Positions 34,701 through 42,807 of a DNA stretch of 64,000 nt are shown piece after piece; position 1 is the stretch's first letter; every line of letters begins with the position of its first letter. The stretch lies in the NCBI GenBank assembly GCA_963793295.1, contig CAWBZX010000028.1, positions 186,001 through 250,000 of the forward strand. Direction: 5' to 3'. The position numbers were made by a program, and so were the translations under genes. The notes below the pieces were generated by a model that saw nothing but the letters and a program-made list of their open reading frames with translations, was not told the origin of the DNA and searched no databases. The stretch is from JAHDHW01 sp963793295 (lineage in GTDB: Bacteria > Bacteroidota > Bacteroidia > Chitinophagales > Saprospiraceae).

Positions 34701-37016
34701 GGCTATGTGGAGCGTGAAATCGTAATTACTGATGTTCCTGTGGCGTATTTCCAACCCAATACCACAGAAGAATGTGTTGGATTAGAATTACAACTTTCAA
34801 ACGAAAGTGTAGGAGAAGGATTGGAATATCTGTGGAATTTTGGAAACGGAATTACTTCAACAGAAGCTAATCCAGAGATCGTTTATTTTGGACAAGGAAT
34901 TAGTGATACTACTTACGTGATCACTTTAACCGTTACTAATATTTGTGGAACCAGTAATTTCCAGGATGTGATTACAATTCATCCACTTCCTCAAGCAGCT
35001 ATTGGATTATCACCACAAACAGATTGTTCTCCAGTTATCATGAACTTTGCAAATATCTCTACAGGAGCTGCGACTGAATTTTATTGGAATTTTGGAAATG
35101 GAAATACCTCAACTGATCCAATTCCTGAATCTCAGACTTACTTTACGGATACTACGATATCTGTTTATACAGTAACTTTGATTTCTTCAAACGTGTGTGG
35201 ATCTGATACGGCGACAACTCAGGTTGTAGTCGAACCAGCAAATGTTCAGTCATTATTTGGAGTCTCAGACCAACAGGGATGCGAGCCATTTACCGTAGAA
35301 TTTTATAACTATGCGACACCAGGAGCAGTAATTGATTGGGATTTTGGCGACGGTAATACTTCTGCCGTTGAACAACCTATTTATACTTTTGAGGAGCCAG
35401 GGACTTATACCGTTATCCAATATGCTAATTCAGAATGTGGTTATGATACTTCTACAATAAATATTACCGTATTACCTAAGCCTGCAGTTGTTTTTGTTCA
35501 TTCGTCATTTGTTTGTTTGAATCAACCGATTGAATTTGAAAACCTCTCTGTTAACGTTTCAGGAAATAGTTGGGACTTTGGTGATGGTGGAACCAGTACA
35601 CTGACTTCTCCTTCGCATGTTTATAGCCAACCTGGAGAATACACGGTGACCCTGACAGGAGTATCGATGTTGAATCAGTGCCCTGCTAGTTATACAAGTA
35701 CAGTGATAGTTCTGGATTTACCAACCGCTTCATTTGAACCTGAATCGACATTTGGTTGTGCACCATTTCCATTGCAATTAAATAACTTTTCAATAGGTGG
35801 AACTTTCTTCGAATGGGATTTTGGTGATGGAAATACCTCAAATGAAGAAAATCCAGTCCACGTTTTTGCAGAAGCTGGAACCTATGAAATCTCACTCGTC
35901 GCTACGGATATAAATGGTTGTTTTAATGATACTTCTGTAATGAATATTATTGTACATCCACGACCAGATGCAGGTTTTGACTTTGAGCGTGAATCTCTTT
36001 GTGGATTGCCGGCTGAGATATATTTTGAAAATGAAACGCAGGGAGCAACCGGGTTTGTGTGGACCTTTGGAGATGAAACAACCTCTGTTTTTAATGATCC
36101 AACAAAAATTTATGAAGTAGCAGGTGATTATGATATCATTTTGATCGCTTCTAATCAGTTTGGTTGTTTGGATACGATAGAAACTGAAATTAGAATTTAC
36201 CCGGAACCAGAGGCTGATTTTGATGTGGGGACTGCTGAAGGATGTTCCCCTGTTGATGTGAAATTTATTAATCAATCGACAGACAGTAATCTGTATTCAT
36301 GGGATTTCGGTGACGGAACTACCTCTAATGATGTAAACCCTGAGCATGTTTTTACAGAGCAAGGAGAGTACGATATTCAATTGATCGTTTCGGTTGAAGG
36401 TGCATGTTTTGACACTATTTTCCGTCAGAATATTGTTACTGTTCACGCAACTCCATTTGCTAATTTTGAACCAATGGAAATTGTAGACCAAAGTAGCGAC
36501 GGAACATACGAAATGATAAATTTATCAGAAAATGCAGATGAATATTACTGGGAATTTTCTGATGGAGGCTCGTCTGAAGAAGAAAACCCAATCCACCGTT
36601 TTTATGGTGATGGGGCACAGCAAATTTACCTTGAAGCAATAAGCAGTTACGGATGTGTCGATGACACTTTGATCACCTTTTTGCCTGAGTTTTTTAAAGG
36701 ACTTCACTTGCCAAATGGTTTCTCTCCTGAGCAAGGAATAGGGGATGTACGACTGTTTAGACCAAGAGGGGTAGGTCTGAAAGAGTATCATGTTCAGGTG
36801 TTTTCTACCTATGGCCAATTGTTATGGGAGTCTACTGCACTTGAAGATGGTCAACCTGCTGAAGCATGGGATGGAACCTATAATGGCCAAATTATGCCAC
36901 AGGATGTTTATGTTTGGAAATGCCAGGGTATTTTTAAAGATGGTACTTCCTGGAAAGGGGAGAAAAGCGAAAAAGGCGGTTATAAAACCATGGGGTCAGT
37001 CATCTTATTAAGATAA
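28794..37016 (+). CDS. 2740-residue adhesin-like T9SS type B protein with 17 Ig-like repeats and many PKD domains
   Basis: Exported repeat protein. It begins with a signal peptide (LLLIFSFIVFHTANSFGQ). Residues to about 595 hold roughly five PKD-like domains (YEWDFDTDGNIDDTG; YEINWGDGTIETFD). Residues about 597-1902 hold 17 Ig-like repeats of about 77 residues with the core CxxxxxxxLxxxxPxGGTWSGxGV...LTYxY...GC. Nine canonical PKD domains follow (WDFGDGxTS cores, about 1903-2635). The last 100 residues are a type B sorting domain with an altered start, LPNGFSPEQGIGDVRLF, where NAFTPNGDG is usual. It resembles SprB-like gliding adhesins in layout; motility itself cannot be inferred. A terminator follows at 37073. 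The preceding PorP/SprF-like gene is the likely export partner. Confidence 0.93.
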   Translation: MRSNGLLLIFSFIVFHTANSFGQCNFTISDNNPCGLTSVDFNVVSPSGSYEWDFDTDGNIDDTGINVSYSFPQAGIDTDYTVTLFNNGNPCTPQVVTVQATPDPSIGVVPGSGIMDGNDIRVCSSNENIAFEIYNASTTYSINDTYEINWGDGTIETFDNTTFPNTSSITHNYSGFGFYDITVTTTATNGCVNVEYYTLYNGGNPSVGLANPGNTTGLCAPATINFPITNTATNPTGTMYYVYVSGEIVDSFTQDNVPSIYSYTFLQSSCGLTTSTGNYENAYDVQVEASNPCGSSLATIEPIEISDPPDVIFEVDEPSFSCTGEAFTMTNTSVGINEVVSGSPSTCTSLAPSWTITPGVPGVDWIVVSGNLFNSEEIIVEFLIPGDYTITMFINSPSCGSGQFSQDVTILEGAIAGADVDLNTAASPASDDCIPTLATFNNLSTGDSLSYQWVINPGSGWEFVDTFNYTTEDLQILINEAGEYDVSLIVSNQCGAQTWDTLLVIAAEPEIVLDPIPDFCEEATLDFDASNVNFIANYGTFSSIEWSFSGAVPSSSTDTYPTGIYYGSPGDYTVTVTATNQCGDFTTSQSFTIQAPSAITIDNDIEVCEDAANFTVNATPAGGTWSGDGVNSSGVFDPSSNNIGDNILTYNYVDGSCILEATMVVTVFPLPLVDAGDDQTACVNDVPFLIDGGSPAGGIWSVDNGGVIVGLNVFDPAASGPGVYTLTYSYSDENGCTNEADKTIVVNALPVVEAGPNQSICENPNDYQLTGFTPPGGTWSGQGVSPSGVFNANNTPGTGAYTLYYNYTNSNSGCSNVDSMIMTVVSNEIADAGNDETVCITEDPFVIATGLPIGGTWSGNGVNSGNNTFYPLVAGPGDHILTYTYGTGICETTDTKTITVLDLPNIVIPPDQTMCINETFLDLGTATPAGGTWDGNGISGTVFFPANAGVGIHVLTYTYTDPWNNCSNSESLTVEVLPLPVLSANDTSYCNTPGFVGLPVTNPVGGTWSGAGVSGNQFDPFLAGGSGTYTLTYDYTDGNGCGNSITIEATVIDPSTIEAGDNQIFCIDASPIDLDQFASPPGGTWTGVGLNGSIFDPSQAGPGNHTLTYSLGTGNCQVSDDMIIVVNPLPIVTTESDFDICVNETAITLSATPAGGSWISNNGGVLNGSVFNPSGSGEGVFSFTYTYTNNNGCTNSDELIITVNPLPQLVSSDTSYCNTPGLVNLPIATPFGGTWNGPGVNGNQFNPQTAGGIGTYILTYQYTNGNGCSNTTNINVSVIDPDNVNAGNDFATCVNSGAIDLSQIASPPGGVWNANGSSGLSGFIFNPSIAGVGTHTLTYSIGSGNCQVSDNITIIINPLPSVDAGNDFEVCISENSVVLNGNPSGGSWTSNNGGVLGGNIFNASASGTGIFSFTYAYTDINGCTNTDDVLVTVNGLPVLTTNDTSYCNTPGLTDLPFSTPIGGTWSGQGVSNNQFNPATAGGAGSYVVTYSYTDNNGCENSINANITVIEPDAVDAGEDTIVCIDALSFDLNTMVFPMGGSWDANGSAGLNGSMFDPSQAGVGFHTLTYSIGSGNCQVSDDVIVTIQALPIVEAGSNVAICFGEPAFNLNENNPTGGTWSGIGIIDPQNGTFDPSLAPGDYTLTYTYSDNIGCTNSDELVVTIVPLPIVDAGDDIVFCAQGINVELESGTPIGGVWSGPGIIDGENGVLNPDFAGGIGSYDIVYTYTNPNTGCTNFDSLIVHLIEPEVVDAGPNDTLCIDQGIYYLAGNTPTNGTWSGDGIVDSNAGAFDPIVAGGGVHVLTYSYGEGSCFVQDAKTVLVVDLTHVEAGPDESTCLTYDQIVLEGYSPPGGTWSGSGIIDPVYGVFDPSLAGAGSHTLTYTFVDDMSGCINAPTKVITVFPMQDPNFNIPEMACRNDVIFFDNLVSDIFEYSWDFGDGATSTVYEPQHIYDVAGTYTASLSVENEFGCVGYVEREIVITDVPVAYFQPNTTEECVGLELQLSNESVGEGLEYLWNFGNGITSTEANPEIVYFGQGISDTTYVITLTVTNICGTSNFQDVITIHPLPQAAIGLSPQTDCSPVIMNFANISTGAATEFYWNFGNGNTSTDPIPESQTYFTDTTISVYTVTLISSNVCGSDTATTQVVVEPANVQSLFGVSDQQGCEPFTVEFYNYATPGAVIDWDFGDGNTSAVEQPIYTFEEPGTYTVIQYANSECGYDTSTINITVLPKPAVVFVHSSFVCLNQPIEFENLSVNVSGNSWDFGDGGTSTLTSPSHVYSQPGEYTVTLTGVSMLNQCPASYTSTVIVLDLPTASFEPESTFGCAPFPLQLNNFSIGGTFFEWDFGDGNTSNEENPVHVFAEAGTYEISLVATDINGCFNDTSVMNIIVHPRPDAGFDFERESLCGLPAEIYFENETQGATGFVWTFGDETTSVFNDPTKIYEVAGDYDIILIASNQFGCLDTIETEIRIYPEPEADFDVGTAEGCSPVDVKFINQSTDSNLYSWDFGDGTTSNDVNPEHVFTEQGEYDIQLIVSVEGACFDTIFRQNIVTVHATPFANFEPMEIVDQSSDGTYEMINLSENADEYYWEFSDGGSSEEENPIHRFYGDGAQQIYLEAISSYGCVDDTLITFLPEFFKGLHLPNGFSPEQGIGDVRLFRPRGVGLKEYHVQVFSTYGQLLWESTALEDGQPAEAWDGTYNGQIMPQDVYVWKCQGIFKDGTSWKGEKSEKGGYKTMGSVILLR
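30585..34503 (+). repeat. Array of 17 tandem Ig-like coding repeats (about 230 bases each)
   Basis: Seventeen protein repeats of 73-80 residues, each beginning near xVDAGxDxxxC and ending near VxVxPLP. Repeats 6-8, 9-11 and 12-14 form a three-unit super-repeat. The SYCNTPG motif recurs at about 31749, 32430 and 33120, that is at spacings of 681 and 690 bases. Identity at the DNA level is low enough that units are not near-identical copies. Confidence 0.85.
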
Positions 37017-37072
37017 AATCTATCGTCATGATTTAAGTCATATTTATGTGTTTTTATGGGAGATTTGATCGA

Positions 37073-37101
37073 GGCAGTCCATTTTTGGACTGTCTTTTTT
37101 T
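37073..37101 (+). terminator. Rho-independent terminator of the giant adhesin gene
   Basis: GGCAGTCCA pairs with TGGACTGTC (one G-U wobble) around a TTTT loop, followed by seven T. It lies 56 bases after the stop codon. Confidence 0.85.
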
Positions 37102-37732
37102 ATGCGTGTATGTATGGAATTATTGAGCAAGGCTATGTAATTTGGTTTATTCTGTTTAAGAAAAAAGGGGGGGGATTTAATCGAAAAAACGTTCATTCCT
37201 TTTTCATTTTAAAATTCAAACATTCGGTTCTCGGTGATTGCATGTAATTTATTAAGTCGAATTTCTTTAATAGTAATAATTTGATTTGTAAGGAGGAAAG
37301 TTAATTAATTTGTTTTCATGTCACGATGTTGGTTTTTATGGGATTAAATTTGCCGAGGCTGTTTTTCTAGTATCAGTGACAATATAAAATGTTCAATTAC
37401 TGTGCCATCGACTTAGTTTTAGCTATATGTTTTTAAAAATACCATAAATAGGGTAGAAGCCTTTTTTTCTACTCAAACCATTGTAAATCATAGGTTTGCT
37501 GAACTTTGAAACTAAAGATATGGTTTATGTTTTTCTATTCTAAGCTATTAATACCTCCTGACTTTCTATTTTATTTTTTTCCGCAAATTGTAACAAAGAG
37601 GCGATTGTCTATCGTTTCCAATTGTCTTTCCGACTTCTGACAAGAAATTTTCATAAAAAATGAATATATTTAGAATGATGTGCAGCCTTTCCGTTGCAAT
37701 TATAATTATTCCAAGCTTTACCTCTTTGTGTT
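37102..37732. other. Long AT-rich gene-free stretch after the giant adhesin gene
   Basis: About 630 bases without a believable gene. There are homopolymer runs (eight G at about 37168) and T-rich tracts. A short open frame starting before the terminator and running to 37247 crosses the hairpin and has no family signature. I see no tRNA, riboswitch or repeat. Confidence 0.4.
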
Positions 37733-38707
37733 ATGAACCAAAATGAAAACCTACAAAAGCTTTATCTCACGTATTTTTTTTTCATTCTAGCAGCAACGAT
37801 TTTTGCTCAGGCACCGGTTACTTCTCAGACGGATTTCGGAATTGGATTTTCTGATGTATTGTTTTGGAGAGCACCTTCTGTAAATGGAGTAGAAGTTAAA
37901 GAAATCAAGGAATGGCGCAATTACGGGGATAATAAGGTTGTGCTCGGGGATCATTATACTTTCCGGTCGGGTGGTGCGCTTACTGCTGCTTTGATTACAG
38001 ATGGGTATGAAGACAAACAGTTTTATTTTACGTATACATCAGGGGAGCGATTCCATTGGATATATCAGCATGAAAAATATGATTCGACCACCTATATCTT
38101 TGCGTATAAAGAAGGGCAGGATATTGTCGAAATGCATTTTGGAGATACCCGGAGGAAAACATTTTACTATAAAAATGAGAAAAGACAGGTAATAGAAAAG
38201 AAAGAATTTTTTAAAGATGTTTCCAAAAAAGAAAAATTTGATTTAAGCTCACGAACAGTTTACAATTATAATCAAAAGGATAGCCTTTTTGGAGAAATGC
38301 GTTACACTTATCATTCGAATGAGAAACCAACCACCAAAAAAGTTATTCATCATTATGACCTGTCTTCTGGTCTTAAAGTAAGAACAAACTTCTATAACCA
38401 GGATGGATTGCCTCATGAAAGCGATCATTTTTATTATAATGAAAAAGGTCAATTAATAAAAATTGTGAGGAGCAGTGATGTATTAAAGGATTATACTTTT
38501 TTCCAAAAATTATTTATTTATCAGAATAATCAACTTCAGAGAAAAGAATCCAGCTTTTATTTATCTGGTCAACGCGATAAAGAAAACCTCAGGAAAACAG
38601 AAGTTTACAGAGAAGGTCGATTAGTGTATAAAAAATTAAAAACGTCAGATGGCTCTGTGGTAGAAAGTAACTATCAATATATACCCCGACATAAGACTAA
38701 GACCTAG
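37733..38707 (+). CDS. Secreted protein of unknown function with YD-like strand repeats
   Basis: This 324-residue protein has a hydrophobic signal (LTYFFFILAATIFAQAP). The second half is a run of short beta-strand units with the flavour YNYNQKDSLFGEMRY, YNQDGLPHESDHFYYNEKGQ and YQNNQLQRKES, as in RHS/YD or toxin-like YwqK repeats. No catalytic motif and no T9SS sorting domain are visible, so it probably stays in the periplasm or is anchored otherwise. It is separated from the tetR gene by about 120 bases. I do not recognise a named family. Confidence 0.65.
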   Translation: MNQNENLQKLYLTYFFFILAATIFAQAPVTSQTDFGIGFSDVLFWRAPSVNGVEVKEIKEWRNYGDNKVVLGDHYTFRSGGALTAALITDGYEDKQFYFTYTSGERFHWIYQHEKYDSTTYIFAYKEGQDIVEMHFGDTRRKTFYYKNEKRQVIEKKEFFKDVSKKEKFDLSSRTVYNYNQKDSLFGEMRYTYHSNEKPTTKKVIHHYDLSSGLKVRTNFYNQDGLPHESDHFYYNEKGQLIKIVRSSDVLKDYTFFQKLFIYQNNQLQRKESSFYLSGQRDKENLRKTEVYREGRLVYKKLKTSDGSVVESNYQYIPRHKTKT

Positions 38708-38764
38708 GTTGGCTTTTATTTAAATCCCTTTTTATCGTCTTCCAAAAATTATTTTTTAATTCTG

Positions 38765-38795
38765 TTGTATTATTAAAAACAATCATTTACATTTA
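38765..38795 (+). promoter_or_regulatory. Probable promoter of the tetR-efflux operon
   Basis: TTG at 38765-38767, a 20-base spacer and TACATTTA at 38788-38795 match the Bacteroidota consensus except for the last base. The operator palindrome starts four bases further on, so the start site would lie inside it. Confidence 0.45.
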
Positions 38796-38798
38796 CAC

Positions 38799-38812
38799 TA
38801 ACCAAATGGTTA
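38799..38812 (+). promoter_or_regulatory. Candidate TetR operator
   Basis: TAACCA-AA-TGGTTA is a perfect six-base inverted repeat with a two-base centre, 14 bases before the tetR start codon and just after the likely -7 box. Position and symmetry fit autoregulation by the TetR protein encoded next (inference). Confidence 0.55.
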
Positions 38813-38826
38813 AACTTTTTGATTAA

Positions 38827-39432
38827 ATGGCAGAAAATACAGAAATAGCAATATTGGAAGCGGCAAAGAAAGTGTTTACAAAGCGTGGATTTTCAGGTGC
38901 CAGGATGCAGGAAATAGCAGATGAAGCAAAGATTAACAAAGCAATGCTTCATTATTATTTTCGAAACAAGGAGAAGTTGTTTCAAGTAATTCTTGAGGAT
39001 ACAATGGCTTCGATCGTTGAAAAGTTTGGGCAAGCTTTAGAATCGGAAGGCACAGTAATGGAGAAGTTCGAAAATATTATTGAAGCATACATAACCAAGA
39101 TCAAAGAAAACCCGCATATGCCTATTTTTATTTTGCATGAATTATCCCAGAATCGCTTGCAATTTCTGGATGCGGTCAAAAGAAGAATCCATCATTTGCC
39201 TAATTTTTTAGAATTTTTTCAACAAATACATGAAGAGCAAGAAGCTGGTTTGATAAAGGAAGTGCCTCCAATGCATTTGCTTTTAAATGTGATGTCTATG
39301 TGTATTTTTCCTTTTATAGTGAAGCCGGTATTTTGTAATATCATTGAAATTCCGGAGGAGCAGTTTGATATGTTAATGGATCAGCGGATTGAAGTGGTTA
39401 CTGAGTTTGTGCGCAGTGCATTAGAAGAGTAA
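38827..39432 (+). CDS. TetR-family transcriptional regulator of the efflux operon
   Basis: This 201-residue repressor has an N-terminal helix-turn-helix (ARMQEIADEAKINKAMLHYYF, about 25-45). A helical ligand-binding domain follows. It is the first gene of a seven-gene run with TolC, HlyD, two ABC ATPases and two ABC-2 permeases. The same set, with a TetR protein (CecR) controlling ybhGFSR, is known in E. coli. It probably represses its own operon through the palindrome at 38799 until an exported compound binds. The effector is unknown. Confidence 0.9.
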   Translation: MAENTEIAILEAAKKVFTKRGFSGARMQEIADEAKINKAMLHYYFRNKEKLFQVILEDTMASIVEKFGQALESEGTVMEKFENIIEAYITKIKENPHMPIFILHELSQNRLQFLDAVKRRIHHLPNFLEFFQQIHEEQEAGLIKEVPPMHLLLNVMSMCIFPFIVKPVFCNIIEIPEEQFDMLMDQRIEVVTEFVRSALEE

Positions 39433-39519
39433 CTTTTAAAATAGAGTTAACTCAACAGTTAATCTAAAGTATTGAAGTATAAAAATCATAAAGAACGCAA
39501 AGAATAAAAACAGACAATT

Positions 39520-40794
39520 ATGTTTAAATATCTTTTAATCCTTTTAGGTCTATTTTACAATACCATAGGATATACACAATCGCTTGATACGCTTTCTTTG
39601 ACAGCGGCTTTTAAAATGGCGGAACAAAACTACCCACTGCTGAAAAACAAAGTTTTGCTTCAGGAGGCTACCACTTTAAAGTTGGAAAACCTAGGTCAAT
39701 CACGGTTACCCACAATCCAATGGAAAGCTGACGCCACGTTACAATCAGAAACAGTTGAATTCCCGGCAGATTCTCCTGTGCCCATCAAACTGGATCTACC
39801 ATTATTTAATGCAAAAACATACGCAGAGGTGCAATACGTCATTTATGATGGCGGAATTAATTCGGCGGAGCAAGAGCTCGAAAGGTTGCAATTGGAAGCT
39901 AGTCAGCAATCAATCGAGGTAGACATGAATGGACTCAAAGGGCAGATCAATCAATCTTTCATGGGTGTATTACTTTCTAAAGAACAGATTTCTTTATTGA
40001 AAGTTACGCTGAAAGATTTGGGCATTCGGAAAGAGACGCTTGAAGCGGGTGTTCGTCATGGCGTTGTTTTAGAAAGTGAAGTAGACAAAATTTCAGTAAA
40101 AGAATTGGAGATCATTGCAGAGATTGAAAAAACAGAAAGTGATATTAAGGCTTTGGTTGCGGTTTTAGAACGGTTTTTAGGAGTGGAGTTAAGTGATAAT
40201 TTAGTACTTGTTTTACCTCAAATGGACGATTTTCAGTTAGGACTTCAGTTGGATCGCCCCGAACAGGAACTTTTCAGTTTGCAAAAGCAAGCGTTGCTTG
40301 CAAATGAAAACTTAATCCAGGGAGTTAAAAGACCGAAATTAAGTGCCTTTGCTAAGGCTGGTGTCGGTTATGCTAATCCTTTGAATTTTTTTGATACCAA
40401 TGTTTCCCCATACGCATTAGGGGGCATCGCTTTTTCCTGGAATTTAATCGATTGGGGAAAATCAGATCGGGATCGCCAATTGCTGACCATTCAGAGTCAG
40501 GTGATTGACAACCAGAAGGAAACATTCGAACACAATTTGAACTTGACGGAAGGCAAGGTTGGAGAAGATATCGCCAAACTGAAAAAGCAACTTTTGCGTG
40601 ATGAGGAAATCGCGGCACTTCAAAATAAAATTCTTAAACAATTGTCTTTTCAGTTAGAATATGGAGTGATCACGGTTAATGATTACCTTATTCAAGCCAA
40701 TGCAGAATTGAGAGCCCGGCAACAATTACAATTACATAAAATGCAGTTAATCCAGATTAAGATTGACTATTTAACACAACGAGGTGTTTTTTGA
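39520..40794 (+). CDS. TolC-family outer-membrane channel of the ABC-2 exporter operon
   Basis: Outer-membrane channel subunit, 424 residues. It has a signal peptide (LLILLGLFYNTIGYTQS) and two efflux-protein repeats, with LTAAFKMAEQNYPLLKNK at the start, QVIYDGGINSAEQELERLQLE in the first repeat and FSWNLIDWGKSDRDRQLL in the second. It differs clearly from the TolC protein of the other operon in this window. It follows tetR by 87 bases; E. coli lacks a tolC gene at the equivalent site, so this operon is self-contained. Confidence 0.9.
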   Translation: MFKYLLILLGLFYNTIGYTQSLDTLSLTAAFKMAEQNYPLLKNKVLLQEATTLKLENLGQSRLPTIQWKADATLQSETVEFPADSPVPIKLDLPLFNAKTYAEVQYVIYDGGINSAEQELERLQLEASQQSIEVDMNGLKGQINQSFMGVLLSKEQISLLKVTLKDLGIRKETLEAGVRHGVVLESEVDKISVKELEIIAEIEKTESDIKALVAVLERFLGVELSDNLVLVLPQMDDFQLGLQLDRPEQELFSLQKQALLANENLIQGVKRPKLSAFAKAGVGYANPLNFFDTNVSPYALGGIAFSWNLIDWGKSDRDRQLLTIQSQVIDNQKETFEHNLNLTEGKVGEDIAKLKKQLLRDEEIAALQNKILKQLSFQLEYGVITVNDYLIQANAELRARQQLQLHKMQLIQIKIDYLTQRGVF

Positions 40795-40818
40795 AAAGAA
40801 TACCAGGAAAGAATAGGA

Positions 40819-40876
40819 GCGAGGAGTCAGAAGCGAGAAGACAGAAAAAAAATTAAACTCGCAACTGACACCTCGC
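40819..40876. repeat. Imperfect inverted repeat in a word-like spacer between tolC and hlyD genes
   Basis: GCGAGGAGTCAGAAGCGAG (40819-40837) and CTCGCAACTGACACCTCGC (40858-40876) pair at 16 of 19 positions; the three exceptions are A-A mismatches. The loop is a 20-base A-rich stretch. There is no T-run, so it is not a standard terminator; it may attenuate expression of the downstream genes. Confidence 0.45.
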
Positions 40877-40958
40877 ACCTGATAACTGACAACTCAAAAA
40901 AATCTATTCACTTAATCAGACATTAGACTATAACACCAAAAATATAAAAATCAAAATC

Positions 40959-41906
40959 ATGCAATATTTTCAAATGATTTCATTGATCACAACACTATTT
41001 TTCTTTTCCAATTGCAAAGAAGAAGTAAAAACTTCTGATGCATATGGAAATTTCGAAACTGTCTCAACGATCGTCAGCGCTGAAGCAAATGGCAGACTAT
41101 TGTTTTTGAAAGTTGAAGAAGGACAAAGTCTTGAAAAAAGTGCCCTCATTGGTTTGGTCGATACGACCAATCTCCATTTGCAAAAGCTTCAGTTACTAGC
41201 AATGTTAAACACCGTGCCTAAAAAACTGAGGGATGCAAGCCCGGATATTGCTGTTTTGGAAGACCAAAAGCGAAACCTTCTGAGAGAAAAAGACCGGGTT
41301 GAAAAATTGTTGAAAGACAAAGCAGCGACTCCAAAACAACTGGATGATTTGAATGGGGAACTTGAAGTGGTAAACCAACGTATCAAAGCGGCAAAAAGCC
41401 AGACTCAGATTGCCAATCGGGGCATTCTTTCAGAACAGGAACCCATTAAGGCCCAAATTGCCACGTTGGAGGAACAGATTCGCAAGTGTTACATTTATAA
41501 TCCGATTTCAGGAATTGTATTGACAAAGCTCGCAGAGCCTTCAGAGATTGTAGGATTTGGTTCGCCTTTGTATAAAATAGCTAATCTTGATTATTTGGAT
41601 TTGAGAGCTTATGCCAGTGGCATTCAAATGCAGGACATCAAAATCGGACAAAAAGTAAAAGTACTGATCGATGCTCCCGAAAATGCTTTTCATGAACTTT
41701 CAGGAGAAATTATCTGGATTGCTGAAGATGCTGAATTTACACCAAAAACCATTCAAACAAAAGAAGAAAGGGTGAATCTGGTCTATGCTTTTAAAGTGCG
41801 GGTACCGAATGATGGAAAACTAAAAATTGGAATGCCGGCAGAAGTTTTATTTAAAGATCGTCCAACAGATTCGGAGAAAACAACAAAAGGAAATGTCAGC
41901 AATTAA
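40959..41906 (+). CDS. HlyD/YbhG-type periplasmic adaptor, probable lipoprotein
   Basis: Periplasmic adaptor protein of 315 residues. The N-terminus (MISLITTLFFFSNC) looks like a lipoprotein signal with Cys19, not a membrane helix. The lipoyl half-motif (IVSAEANGRLLFLKVEEGQ) follows, then a coiled-coil hairpin (about 85-165). The second half-motif (CYIYNPISGIVLTKLAEP) and a beta-barrel domain close it. Its stop codon overlaps the start of the next ATPase gene by 14 bases, so translation is likely coupled. Equivalent to YbhG in the cecR-ybhGFSR layout. Confidence 0.88.
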   Translation: MQYFQMISLITTLFFFSNCKEEVKTSDAYGNFETVSTIVSAEANGRLLFLKVEEGQSLEKSALIGLVDTTNLHLQKLQLLAMLNTVPKKLRDASPDIAVLEDQKRNLLREKDRVEKLLKDKAATPKQLDDLNGELEVVNQRIKAAKSQTQIANRGILSEQEPIKAQIATLEEQIRKCYIYNPISGIVLTKLAEPSEIVGFGSPLYKIANLDYLDLRAYASGIQMQDIKIGQKVKVLIDAPENAFHELSGEIIWIAEDAEFTPKTIQTKEERVNLVYAFKVRVPNDGKLKIGMPAEVLFKDRPTDSEKTTKGNVSN

Positions 41907-42807
41907 TATCAACCAATTAAGTAAAAGTTACGATAAGATTGAAGCAGTAAAACCTTTGTCACTTCAGGTTGAACAAGGTGAGCTGTTTGGTTTGATCGGA
42001 CCTGATGGAGCCGGAAAGACAACCCTTTTTAGAATATTGACAACGCTTTTATTACCAAGCAGTGGAACAGCAGAAGTGGTTGGTTTTGATGTGGTAAAAG
42101 ACTATAAAGAGATTCGCAAAAGGGTAGGGTATATGCCAGGGAGATTTTCGCTTTACCAGGATTTGACCGTTGAAGAAAACCTCAGCTTTTTTGCTACCAT
42201 CTTTGGCACCAGCATAGAAGAGAATTATGATTTGATCAAAGATATTTATGTCCAGATTGAGCCTTTTAAAAAGCGTAAGGCCGGCAAATTGTCGGGAGGG
42301 ATGAAGCAGAAGCTGGCGCTTAGCTGTGCGCTGATTCATAAGCCTGAAGTGCTTTTTTTGGATGAACCAACCACAGGAGTGGATGCTGTAAGCCGAAAAG
42401 AATTTTGGGATATGCTTCAGCAATTGAAAGCCAAAGGAATTACCATTTTGGTAAGTACGCCATACATGGATGAAGCCAGCCTTTGTGAACGAATCGCGCT
42501 GATTCAACACGGAGAAATCCTTTCGGTCGATACGCCTACACAAATTGTAAATAATTTTCAGAAACAACTCCTTGCCGTTAAAAGTGACCAATTTTATCAA
42601 CTTTTAAAAGATCTCAGAAATTTTGAAGGGACCGAGCAGGTTTTGCCATTTGGAGATTATTTGCATCTGACCACCAAACAAGCGATCGACGAAGAAATTG
42701 TGAAAACCTGGATCGAAGGAAGGGGGCATACTAATGTGGAGGTGCGAGCAAGTGAGCCCACGATTGAAGATGTATTTTTAGATCTAATGCAAACACCAGC
42801 GTCATGA
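41893..42807 (+). CDS. ABC transporter ATPase (first half of a YbhF-like pair)
   Basis: Cytoplasmic ATPase, 304 residues from the ATG at 41893. The frame is open further upstream, but that part lies inside the adaptor gene. Walker A is GPDGAGKTT (36-44), the signature is LSGGMKQKLAL and Walker B is EVLFLDEPTTGVD. The GPDGAGKTT variant is typical of the N-terminal half of YbhF. About 80 extra residues follow the ATPase core. Its end overlaps the next ATPase gene by four bases (ATGA). In E. coli the two ATPases are one protein. Confidence 0.92.
   Translation: MSAININQLSKSYDKIEAVKPLSLQVEQGELFGLIGPDGAGKTTLFRILTTLLLPSSGTAEVVGFDVVKDYKEIRKRVGYMPGRFSLYQDLTVEENLSFFATIFGTSIEENYDLIKDIYVQIEPFKKRKAGKLSGGMKQKLALSCALIHKPEVLFLDEPTTGVDAVSRKEFWDMLQQLKAKGITILVSTPYMDEASLCERIALIQHGEILSVDTPTQIVNNFQKQLLAVKSDQFYQLLKDLRNFEGTEQVLPFGDYLHLTTKQAIDEEIVKTWIEGRGHTNVEVRASEPTIEDVFLDLMQTPAS

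Noticed and set aside
37056..37247. Open frame of 63 codons after the giant adhesin gene
   Set aside because: It runs through the terminator hairpin, has no family signature and contains homopolymer-derived residues.
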